8,420 bases of DNA from Anaerolineales bacterium (lineage in GTDB: Bacteria; Chloroflexota; Anaerolineae; UBA7937). The notes beneath the pieces were generated by a model that worked only from the letters and a program-made list of their open reading frames with translations, ran no database searches and was not told the DNA's origin. Below are positions 1 through 5,877 of the stretch, piece after piece. A program made the translations under genes and the position numbers. Location of the stretch: NCBI GenBank assembly GCA_030593425.1, contig JAUVHF010000064.1:1-8420 (forward strand), written 5' to 3'. Every line of letters starts with the position of its first letter. The stretch's first letter is position 1.

Positions 1-4
1 AAAG

Positions 5-1168
5 ATGTGGTATTTCAATAGTCCAGAGATCGTCTTCGGTGAGGGGGCCCTCGCCCATATGGAGGAGATAGAGGGGCGGCGGGCCTTCATCGTCAGCGAT
101 GAGAACCTGGTGGCTCTAGGCTTTGTCAAGACTATACAGGATCATCTAGCCAAGGCAGGGATGGCGAGCGCCCTTTTCTCCCAGGTGGAGCCGGACCCCT
201 CTCTGGAGACAGTAGTTCGCGGGGCCCAGGCTATGGCTGATTACGAGCCCGACTGGATAGTTGGCCTAGGAGGCGGCTCCTGTATGGATGCTGCGAAGGC
301 GATGTGGGTCCTCTATGAGCGCCCCGACATCAGGCCGGAGGCTATAAACCCCGTTGAGATCCTGGGTTTACGGCAAAAAGCGCGACTTATCACCATCCCC
401 ACCACCGCTGGAACGGGCGCTGAAGTCACTTGGGCGATAGTTCTCACCGAGATCCAGGAGGAGCGGAAGCTGGGCTTGGGCTCTCGGGAGAACCTGGCGG
501 ATATAGCGATCGTGGACCCTACTCTATCAAAGGGTATGCCCCCCCGCCTCACCGCTGACACGGGCCTGGATGCCCTCACCCATGCCCTAGAGGGTTATGT
601 CTCCACCTGGGCCAATGATTTCAGCGATGGGCTGTGCCTCAAGGCGACGGAGTTGATCTTTCGATACCTCCCCCGGGCCTACAGAGATGGAAGTGACGAA
701 GAGGCGCGAGAGAAGATGGCCAACGCCGCCACCTTGGCCGGGCTGGGGTTCGGCAATTCCATGGTTGGCCTGGCTCACAGCATGGGGCACGCCTTGGGTG
801 GGGTCTTCCACACCCCTCATGGGAGAGCGGTGGGGCTTTTCTTGCCCTATACCATCGAGTACGCCGCCCGCGAAAAGCCCGGTCGCTACGCCCAGATAGC
901 GGGCCACCTCAGCCTCCCAGCTCAGACGGAGGCCGAGGGGGCCAAGAGCCTGGTCCGCGCCATCAGGGAACTCCTGGAGCGCCTGGAGCAACCTATGAGC
1001 CTAAGAGAGGTGGGGATCGAGCGAGAGGCTCTGGAGCAGCGAATGGATAAGCTCATCGAGAACGCGGAGAACGAGGCCAGTACGGTGGTGCACCCCCGCA
1101 TCCCTACCACCGAGGAGCTCGAAGGCCTCTTCACCTACACCTATGAGGGCCAAGAGATAGATTTCTAG
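5..1168 (+). CDS. Iron-containing alcohol dehydrogenase (group III Fe-ADH)
   Basis: A 387-residue cytoplasmic enzyme expected to interconvert an alcohol and an aldehyde or ketone with NAD(P)(H). The length is normal for the family, and the opening (MWYFNSPEIVFGEGAL) is the usual N-terminus, which supports the ATG. Only four bases precede it, so its ribosome site and promoter lie outside the window. Residues 89-98 (GGGSCMDAAK) form the dinucleotide-binding glycine loop, and IPTTAGTGAE at 131-140 is the conserved second nucleotide loop. By alignment from memory to E. coli FucO, the metal ligands are D189, H193, H258 and H272, in TGLDALTHALE and GLAHSMGH...TPHG. All four are present, so the enzyme looks active with Fe2+ or a similar metal. 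The aldehyde oxidoreductase gene follows after 24 nt with no terminator between, so the two are probably co-transcribed and share an aldehyde. The substrate cannot be read from the sequence. Confidence 0.93.
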   Translation: MWYFNSPEIVFGEGALAHMEEIEGRRAFIVSDENLVALGFVKTIQDHLAKAGMASALFSQVEPDPSLETVVRGAQAMADYEPDWIVGLGGGSCMDAAKAMWVLYERPDIRPEAINPVEILGLRQKARLITIPTTAGTGAEVTWAIVLTEIQEERKLGLGSRENLADIAIVDPTLSKGMPPRLTADTGLDALTHALEGYVSTWANDFSDGLCLKATELIFRYLPRAYRDGSDEEAREKMANAATLAGLGFGNSMVGLAHSMGHALGGVFHTPHGRAVGLFLPYTIEYAAREKPGRYAQIAGHLSLPAQTEAEGAKSLVRAIRELLERLEQPMSLREVGIEREALEQRMDKLIENAENEASTVVHPRIPTTEELEGLFTYTYEGQEIDF

Positions 1169-1182
1169 GATCGTCAATTCAG

Positions 1183-1192
1183 AAGGAGGCTC
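1183..1192 (+). promoter_or_regulatory. Shine-Dalgarno site that sets the TTG start of the AOR gene
   Basis: AAGGAGG (1183-1189) is a near-perfect anti-16S match, only three bases before TTG at 1193. That is tighter than the usual 5-9 nt. The TTG is still the best start, because it gives the family-typical N-terminus (M)NGYLGKLLIVDLT and there is no in-frame ATG or GTG between the previous stop and this point. Confidence 0.7.
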
Positions 1193-3037
1193 TTGAACGG
1201 CTACCTGGGTAAACTCCTCATCGTCGATCTGACAAGCGGTGAGATCAGGGATGAACCCTTAAACGCGGAATATACTCAAAAGTTCATCGGAGGAAGCGGC
1301 CTGGCTTGCCGTTACCTCTACGATCTCATCGATGCGGATACCGACCCCCTGGGCCCGGAGAACCCCTTAGTCTTCATGACCGGGCCTTTGGTGGGGACAC
1401 GAGCTCCCTCTTGTGGTCGATATGTCATCTGTGCCCGTTCCCCTCAGACGAGAATCTGGGGGGAGAGCAATATCGGGGGCTTTCTGGGCCCCGAACTCCG
1501 CTTTGCAGGCTACGATGGGATAATAATCCGAGGCCAGGCTCCGGTGCCGACCTATCTTTCCATCAAGGATGACCAGGCCGAACTCCGCTCGGCTTCCCAT
1601 CTCTGGGGGCAAGATAGTTACAGGACGCAAGAGGCGATTAAGGAAGAACTGGGAGATAGGCCGGTGCGAGTGGTCTGCATCGGAGAGGCGGGGGAAAACC
1701 TAGTTAAGTACGCTGCGGTGATGGCGGATGCAGGGCGAGCGGCTGGGCGCACAGGGATGGGGGCGGTGATGGGAGCCAAAAGGCTCAAGGCTGTGGCCTG
1801 CCGAGGGAGGGAGCCCGTCCCCTTGGCCAACAGACAGGCTTTCCATGAAATAGCCCGGGCAGCCCTCCTTGAGGTCAAAGATGATATAAGTACCCAGATT
1901 TTTCGTCAGACGGGCACCGCAGGCGCCGCAGACTATTTTGCGCTCTTAGGGAACATGCCCAACCGCTACTTCGGCCAAGGCAGTTTCCCCGAAGTGGAAA
2001 ACATTAGCGGTGGAGTCATGGCGGAAACCATCCTGGTAGGGGTCAGCGGCTGCTTCGGTTGTGCCGCCCAATGTGGACGCCAGGTGGAGATCAAGGAGGG
2101 GAGATACAAATTGGGGGAGACCGATGGCCCGGAGTACGAGGCCGTCGCTGCTTTGGGCACGCTCCTCCTCATCGATGACTTAGCAGCCGTCTGTTACCTG
2201 GACTACCTTTGCGACGCTTATGGCTTGGATGTCATCAGCACTGGGGTAACTATCGCTCTGGCTCACCATTTGTATGAAGAAGAGATCATCACCCCGAAGG
2301 ATACCGGTCTCAAACTTCGCTGGGGTGATCCCGACCCTGTCGTCCAACTGGTGAAGATGATCGCCCACCGGCAAGGCTTTGGCGACCTGCTGGCTCAGGG
2401 AGCACTGGCCGTGGCCAAGCATTACGGGGTGGAAGATTGGGCGGCCCAAGTGCAGGGGCTGGAGGTAGCGATGCACGACCCTCGTGCCAGTGCCGGGGTG
2501 GCTCTCTCCTATCTGACCTCCCCCCGAGGTGCCTGTCACAATAAGAGCGATATGTACTGGGTAGATGTAGGGCGGATCATCGAGGAGATAGGTGTGGCAG
2601 CCACGGATCGCTTCCAGGAAGAGGGAAAGGCAGAGGTTGTAGCCCGCCACCAGAACTGGCGAAGCGTTTGTGACGCCCTCATTACTTGCATTCTCATGAA
2701 CGTCCCGGTACAAGGGCTGGTCGATATGCTGAATGCGGCCACCGGCTGGGATATCGACCTAGAAGAGATGATGACCATAGGGGAGCGGATATTCAACTTG
2801 AAGCGGGCCCTCAACATCAAGTTGGGCTGGAGACCGGAAGGGGAAAGGTTGCCCCCTCTTCTCCTGCAGCCTTTGGACGAGGGAGGCACTGGAGGGTATG
2901 TGCCTGATGTGGAGAGGTTGTTGCTCGATTATTATCAGGTCCGAGGCTGGGACAGGGAGACAGGGAAGCCAACCGCGGACCATCTTCGAAGACTGGGCTT
3001 GGAAGATATAGCCAGGGATCTATGGGAGAGTGTATAG
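1193..3037 (+). CDS. aor: Aldehyde:ferredoxin oxidoreductase (tungsten, AOR family)
   Basis: A 614-residue oxygen-sensitive cytoplasmic enzyme. The family oxidises aldehydes to carboxylic acids at a tungsten bis-pterin centre and passes electrons through one [4Fe-4S] cluster to ferredoxin; the reverse reaction is possible with strongly reduced ferredoxin. The N-terminal AOR domain covers about residues 4-205 (GGSGLACRYLY, then GESNIGGFLGPELRFAGYDG). The cluster ligands are C287, C290 and C294 (CFGCAAQC), plus C499. The two pterin-contact motifs of Pyrococcus AOR (DxxGLx) appear as DAYGLD at 341-346 and DALITC at 494-499. DPRAS at 429-433 and RGACH at 445-449 are the conserved active-site segments. 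Length and motif order match full-length, intact members. It starts with TTG and follows the iron alcohol dehydrogenase by 24 nt, which suggests alcohol-aldehyde-acid interconversion. No MoaD-like or ferredoxin gene lies beside it here. The exact aldehyde is unknown. Confidence 0.95.
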   Translation: MNGYLGKLLIVDLTSGEIRDEPLNAEYTQKFIGGSGLACRYLYDLIDADTDPLGPENPLVFMTGPLVGTRAPSCGRYVICARSPQTRIWGESNIGGFLGPELRFAGYDGIIIRGQAPVPTYLSIKDDQAELRSASHLWGQDSYRTQEAIKEELGDRPVRVVCIGEAGENLVKYAAVMADAGRAAGRTGMGAVMGAKRLKAVACRGREPVPLANRQAFHEIARAALLEVKDDISTQIFRQTGTAGAADYFALLGNMPNRYFGQGSFPEVENISGGVMAETILVGVSGCFGCAAQCGRQVEIKEGRYKLGETDGPEYEAVAALGTLLLIDDLAAVCYLDYLCDAYGLDVISTGVTIALAHHLYEEEIITPKDTGLKLRWGDPDPVVQLVKMIAHRQGFGDLLAQGALAVAKHYGVEDWAAQVQGLEVAMHDPRASAGVALSYLTSPRGACHNKSDMYWVDVGRIIEEIGVAATDRFQEEGKAEVVARHQNWRSVCDALITCILMNVPVQGLVDMLNAATGWDIDLEEMMTIGERIFNLKRALNIKLGWRPEGERLPPLLLQPLDEGGTGGYVPDVERLLLDYYQVRGWDRETGKPTADHLRRLGLEDIARDLWESV

Positions 3038-3041
3038 CCTC

Positions 3042-3071
3042 TTGACGGCGCCAGGCTCCCTTCGATAGAAT
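3042..3071 (+). promoter_or_regulatory. Sigma70-type promoter for the MaoC-like gene
   Basis: TTGACG (3042-3047) and TAGAAT (3066-3071) are separated by 18 bp, close to the consensus in both boxes. The predicted transcript starts near 3078 and leaves a leader of about 45 nt carrying AAGGAGG at 3108-3114. The promoter lies just after the AOR stop, so the downstream gene can be expressed apart from the dehydrogenase and AOR pair. Read-through from upstream is not excluded, as I see no terminator with a T-run in this gap. Confidence 0.55.
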
Positions 3072-3122
3072 GACCGAAACCAGACTCACCGTCAATCAGG
3101 GTCAGAGAAGGAGGTTAGTGAA

Positions 3123-3590
3123 ATGGAGAAGACGGCCCAGCCCCGGGGGCTCTACTTTGAAGAATTCGAGGTTGGCCAGGAGCTCATAAGCCCCGGACGC
3201 ACGGTAACGGAAACAGATATCGTCCTCTTCGCTGGCCTCTCTGGCGACTACAATCAACTGCATACCGATGCCGAGTTCGCCAAGGAGACCCCTTTCGGCC
3301 AGCGGGTGGCCCACGGGCTTTTGGGCTTGACTATGGCCTCCGGGTTGGCTAGCCGCTTGGGGTTCATCGAAGGGACCGCTGAAGCGTTCCTGGGCCTCAC
3401 CTGGAAGTTCAAAGCCCCCATCTTTCTCGGCGATACCATCTCCCTTCGGGCCAAGGTGACCCGCAAGAAGGCCCTTCGCCGTCTAGGTGGGGGGATCATA
3501 GTATTCGATGTGATCTTGGTCAACCAGAAGAGGGAGAAGGTACAAGAGGGGGAGTGGAGGGTCTTGATCAAGGGGAAAGGGTCCCGGTGA
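3123..3590 (+). CDS. MaoC-like hot-dog dehydratase / (R)-specific enoyl-CoA hydratase family
   Basis: A 155-residue single hot-dog domain of the MaoC/PhaJ type. The family adds water to, or removes it from, acyl-CoA or acyl-carrier thioesters. The hydratase-2 motif is present at residues 36-50 (FAGLSGDYNQLHTDA). D42 and H47 are the expected catalytic pair, with N44 between them, and AHG at 63-65 is the usual follow-up. The length is normal for a stand-alone subunit. AAGGAGG ends 8 nt before the ATG, an ideal spacing that fixes the start. The gene lies 85 nt after the AOR gene and has its own promoter. Its position suggests that the aldehyde-derived acid may be handled as a CoA ester, but no CoA ligase or thiolase is visible. 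Related proteins include mesaconyl-CoA hydratases and PhaJ; sequence alone does not separate them. Confidence 0.88.
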   Translation: MEKTAQPRGLYFEEFEVGQELISPGRTVTETDIVLFAGLSGDYNQLHTDAEFAKETPFGQRVAHGLLGLTMASGLASRLGFIEGTAEAFLGLTWKFKAPIFLGDTISLRAKVTRKKALRRLGGGIIVFDVILVNQKREKVQEGEWRVLIKGKGSR

Positions 3591-3625
3591 CCTCCTCGTC
3601 TGAGTAGCGTATTGATCATCTAAGA

Positions 3626-3671
3626 AAGAGGCTGTCAAATTCTTCTCCACCGCGCTAAGCGCAGCCCTCTT
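3626..3671 (+). other. Imperfect inverted repeat in the gap after the MaoC-like gene, possible weak terminator
   Basis: AAGAGGCTG (3626-3634) pairs with CAGCCCTCTT (3662-3671) with one bulged C. A small GCGC-TAA-GCGC stem sits just inside the right arm. Pyrimidine-rich sequence follows, but there is no clean T-run, so a terminator function is only a guess. The rest of the 189-nt gap (3591-3779) holds the next promoter and leader and no gene. Confidence 0.3.
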
Positions 3672-3695
3672 CCCCCTCCCTCCTCTGGGAAATAT

Positions 3696-3724
3696 TTGCC
3701 CTCCTGACCTCTCTATGGTATACT
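3696..3724 (+). promoter_or_regulatory. Extended -10 promoter for the PAPS-reductase-family / epimerase unit
   Basis: TTGCCC (3696-3701) and TATACT (3719-3724) are spaced by exactly 17 bp, and TGG directly before the -10 box makes an extended -10. Transcription should start near 3731, giving a leader of about 49 nt before ATG 3780. This marks the start of a new transcription unit separate from the aldehyde genes. Confidence 0.6.
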
Positions 3725-3779
3725 TTTTCCTGTTTTCAGAAGACTGCCTCCCTTGTGGAGAGCACATAGGAAAGGAAGC

Positions 3780-4490
3780 ATGAGCAACAACATGGCAGAG
3801 GAGATAACCATTACCCTGGAGAAGCCAGAGTCGGAGATGACCCTGGATGAGAAGGTGGAGAAGTCCAAGGAGATCATCAAGAAAGCCATCGAACACTGGA
3901 AGCCCCATATCGGGATAGCCTTCAGCGGGGGCAAGGACTCCCTGGCTATTCTCAGCCTCATCCGGGAGATCTACGGCCAGGTTCCCATCCCCGCCATGTA
4001 CAACGACACAGGCGTGCACTTCCAGGAGACCTACGACTACAGGGATTGGCTGAAAGAGGAGTGGAACCTAGACCTGGTCATAGCCCGACCCCACAAGACC
4101 TATGAAGAAGTTAAGGGAGAGCGGGAAAGGTGTTGCTATTGGTTGAAGATCGAGCCTTCGGAGCGGACTATGGAGGAGCAAGGTTGGAAGGCTTGCTTTG
4201 TGGGCATACGCCATGATGAGCACGTAGCCCGTTCTAAAGAAAAATATATCAGCGAGAGGGAGAATGGCATCTATCGAGTGCACCCCATCTTGCACTGGAA
4301 GGAAGATGACATCTGGGTATATATCCGTAGCCGCAACCTCCCCTATAACCCCCTCTACGACAGGGGGTTCCGGAGCATCGGCTGTGAGCCCTGCACCGTT
4401 CCTACATCTGAGGAGGGTGCGGAGAGGTCGGGAAGGGACCAAGACAAAGAGGAGGTCATGGAGAGGTTACGAGGATGGGGTTACTGGTAG
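3780..4490 (+). CDS. PAPS/APS reductase-family (CysH/CysD-like) protein with [4Fe-4S] cysteines
   Basis: A 236-residue adenine-nucleotide alpha-hydrolase-type protein of the sulfonucleotide family. The PP-loop SGGKDS is at residues 49-54. C118 and C119 (RCCYWLKIEP) plus C202 and C205 (GCEPCTVP) reproduce the CC...CxxC set that binds [4Fe-4S] in APS reductases, which reduce adenylylsulfate to sulfite. The protein lacks the C-terminal ECG(L/I)H, whose cysteine is the nucleophile in known CysH enzymes. Its end, ERSGRD...MERLRGWGYW, instead resembles the tail of CysD, the small subunit of ATP sulfurylase. Function is therefore uncertain: an APS reductase with a different electron or thiol route, or another sulfonucleotide enzyme. 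ATG 3780 is preferred, with AGGAAAGGA ending 3 nt before it. An in-frame TTG (3753) lies upstream and ATG (3792) downstream. An epimerase gene follows after 49 nt. No other sulfate-assimilation gene is visible. Confidence 0.85.
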   Translation: MSNNMAEEITITLEKPESEMTLDEKVEKSKEIIKKAIEHWKPHIGIAFSGGKDSLAILSLIREIYGQVPIPAMYNDTGVHFQETYDYRDWLKEEWNLDLVIARPHKTYEEVKGERERCCYWLKIEPSERTMEEQGWKACFVGIRHDEHVARSKEKYISERENGIYRVHPILHWKEDDIWVYIRSRNLPYNPLYDRGFRSIGCEPCTVPTSEEGAERSGRDQDKEEVMERLRGWGYW

Positions 4491-4491
4491 A

Positions 4492-4512
4492 GATCCCTGT
4501 CCCGCAGGGATC
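4492..4512 (+). repeat. Perfect 8-bp hairpin between two co-oriented genes
   Basis: GATCCCTG (4492-4499) and CAGGGATC (4505-4512) pair perfectly around the loop TCCCG, one base after the stop codon of the reductase-family gene. No T-run follows; the next bases are purine-rich and lead into the epimerase ribosome site. An RNA-processing, stability or partial-attenuation element is more likely than an intrinsic terminator. Confidence 0.5.
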
Positions 4513-4524
4513 CCGAGGGATGGG

Positions 4525-4532
4525 AAAGGAGG
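4525..4532 (+). promoter_or_regulatory. Shine-Dalgarno site that sets the TTG start of the epimerase
   Basis: AAAGGAGG ends 7 nt before TTG 4540, an ideal spacing. The start gives the sequence (M)KTLITGGAGFIG, exactly where a Rossmann epimerase should begin. The frame stays open far upstream to ATG 4264, but that 92-codon extension overlaps the previous gene in another frame and has no recognisable domain. Confidence 0.8.
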
Positions 4533-4539
4533 GGAGGGT

Positions 4540-5556
4540 TTGAAAACCCTAATCACCGGGGGAGCAGGGTTCATCGGGAGCAACCTGGCCCATAGACTCC
4601 TCTCCAAAGGCCAGGAGGTGGTAATATACGACAATCTGGCACGGAGGGGAACGGAGAAGAACGTCGCCTGGCTCCGCGAGAATCACGGAGAGGCTTTTCA
4701 ACTCATAAGGGGCGACGTCAGGGATGCGCAGAGGCTAGAGAAGGTGGTAGGTGAGGTAGATCTCATCTACCACCTCGCTGCACAAGTGGCGGTCACTACT
4801 TCGGTCCTCGACCCCAGAGAGGATTTCGAAATCAACGCCCTAGGCACCCTCAACGTTCTGGAGGCAGCGAGGAGATGCAAAAACGAACCGATCGTCGTCT
4901 TCACCTCCACCAATAAGCTGTACGGTGCTCTGGAGAGCATAGAGGTCCTGGATGAAGGCGGTCGGTACGACTTCGCAAATATACAAGGTGTTTCTGAGTC
5001 CTACCCTATGGATTTCCACTCCCCGTACGGCTGTTCCAAGGGGGCGGCCGATCAATACGTCAGAGACTACGCTCGCATCTATGGCCTCCCTACCGTCGTC
5101 TTCCGCATGTCTTGCATCTATGGCCCCCGCCAGTTCGGTAACGAGGACCAGGGGTGGCTGGCTCACTTCTTGATCTCTTCCCTTTTGGGACGCCCCATCA
5201 CCATCTACGGCGACGGCAAGCAGGTAAGGGATATCCTCTACGCCGACGATCTCCTGACGGTTTTTGAGTCAGCGGTGGAACAAATCGAGACGGCGAGAGG
5301 CCAGGTCTACAACATCGGAGGAGGGCGAGAGAATACGATATCCGTATGGGTGGAGTTCAAGGAGATACTGAAAGAACTCCTGGGACACTCGGTGGAGGCG
5401 GAGTTCAGCGACTGGCGGGCAGGCGACCAGCGGGTCTATATCAGCGACATAAGCAAGGCTCACCAGGAGTTAGCCTGGACCCCCCAGGTGTCGGTGAGAG
5501 AGGGCACCAAGAGGCTATTCGATTGGGTCACCAGCCATAGAACCCTTTTCGAATGA
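4540..5556 (+). CDS. NAD-dependent sugar-nucleotide epimerase, CDP-paratose 2-epimerase-like
   Basis: A 338-residue extended short-chain dehydrogenase, expected to epimerise or otherwise modify an NDP-sugar in the cytoplasm using tightly bound NAD+. TGGAGFIG at residues 6-13 gives the GxxGxxG nucleotide loop, and D31 ends strand 2. T124 (FTSTNKLYG) with Y163 and K167 (SPYGCSKGAADQY) forms the catalytic triad. The stretch SPYGCSKGAADQYVRDYAR, with YGPRQFG and DQGW at 203-206, and the late GDQRVYISDI, is the pattern I know from CDP-paratose/tyvelose 2-epimerases (RfbE/Tyv) rather than GalE. No CDP-dideoxysugar synthesis genes (RfbF, RfbG or RfbS type) are visible, so the true substrate may differ. 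It is the second gene of the unit starting near 3731 and is closed by a terminator. A glycosyltransferase follows, consistent with a cell-surface glycan role. Confidence 0.9.
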   Translation: MKTLITGGAGFIGSNLAHRLLSKGQEVVIYDNLARRGTEKNVAWLRENHGEAFQLIRGDVRDAQRLEKVVGEVDLIYHLAAQVAVTTSVLDPREDFEINALGTLNVLEAARRCKNEPIVVFTSTNKLYGALESIEVLDEGGRYDFANIQGVSESYPMDFHSPYGCSKGAADQYVRDYARIYGLPTVVFRMSCIYGPRQFGNEDQGWLAHFLISSLLGRPITIYGDGKQVRDILYADDLLTVFESAVEQIETARGQVYNIGGGRENTISVWVEFKEILKELLGHSVEAEFSDWRAGDQRVYISDISKAHQELAWTPQVSVREGTKRLFDWVTSHRTLFE

Positions 5557-5579
5557 GGCGGCTCAAGAGCGCCGTTTTT
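5557..5579 (+). terminator. Rho-independent terminator after the epimerase
   Basis: Immediately after the TGA stop, GGC(G)GCTC pairs with GAGCGCC around a two-base AA loop (or a four-base CAAG loop), with one bulged G. One base later comes TTTTT (5575-5579). The compact GC stem with a T-run is the standard intrinsic form and closes the reductase-family/epimerase unit. Confidence 0.7.
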
Positions 5580-5877
5580 CATCGCCACATCGCCTCTCTT
5601 CTGGCGACCGGCTGATCTCCCCTGGTGCAGATTTTCCCCTTTTAGACCCTCATCGGATTTCAGTTGCTACCCCAACGGTGCGCACAAACTCTCTAGAGGG
5701 TAGTCGGCGGTTTCATTTTCCCCCGCTTTAGGAGTAGGGCCCTCATTTACGCAAAGGGGGGAACAACGACCTGCCCTTAGTGATGAAAGGCCTTTGTGCT
5801 CCCTGGGGCGGGATCGGTCTCGAAGCCGATCTCGAGAAGGGTTAGACGTGCGAAGGCGCCAGTGGTAGACTAACGGC
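5580..5877. other. Non-coding gap of about 300 nt with two strong hairpins, upstream of the glycosyltransferase
   Basis: I see no convincing gene here; the one long minus-strand frame overlaps the next gene and resembles no protein I know. Two structures stand out. TTCCCCC (5718-5724) pairs with GGGGGAA (5757-5763) and continues inward, after a small internal loop, with TTT/AAA; the loop region includes the palindrome GGGCCC. GATCGG (5812-5817) pairs with CCGATC (5826-5831) around an 8-nt loop. Neither is followed by a T-run on either strand. I did not recognise a tRNA or a named riboswitch. The last 36 nt hold the promoter listed separately. Confidence 0.5.
5842..5871 (+). promoter_or_regulatory. 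Promoter placed for a leaderless glycosyltransferase transcript
   Basis: TTAGAC (5842-5847) and TAGACT (5866-5871) are 18 bp apart, with TGG directly before the -10 box. Only AACGGC separates the -10 from ATG 5878, so the expected start of transcription falls on or next to the A of the ATG. No Shine-Dalgarno match precedes that ATG. Confidence 0.55.

Noticed and set aside
2180..2713. 177-codon open frame on the minus strand inside the AOR gene
   Set aside because: It lies wholly opposite a strongly motif-supported gene, has no recognisable domain, and is what GC-rich coding DNA produces on the opposite strand.
3036..3057. AGCCT...AGGCT stem around the palindrome GGCGCC after the AOR stop, considered as a terminator
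   Set aside because: The stem is only 5 bp and no T-run follows. It overlaps the -35 box of the hydratase promoter.
3483..4019. 178-codon open frame on the minus strand across the hydratase end, the gap and the start of the reductase-family gene
   Set aside because: It would cover a clear promoter and parts of two well-supported genes, and its protein shows no family features.
4466..4492. Weak promoter-like boxes at the end of the reductase-family gene
   Set aside because: The -10-like TAGAGA is poor and no well-spaced -35 box is present. Co-transcription from 3731 explains the epimerase better.
4264..4539. 92-codon upstream extension of the epimerase
   Set aside because: It overlaps the reductase-family gene in another frame and has no domain. 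The Rossmann fold begins at TTG 4540 behind an ideal ribosome site.
5812..5836. Possible tRNA-like T-arm in the gap (GGTCTCGAAGCC)
   Set aside because: No matching acceptor, D or anticodon arms and no GGTTCGA motif are found around it.
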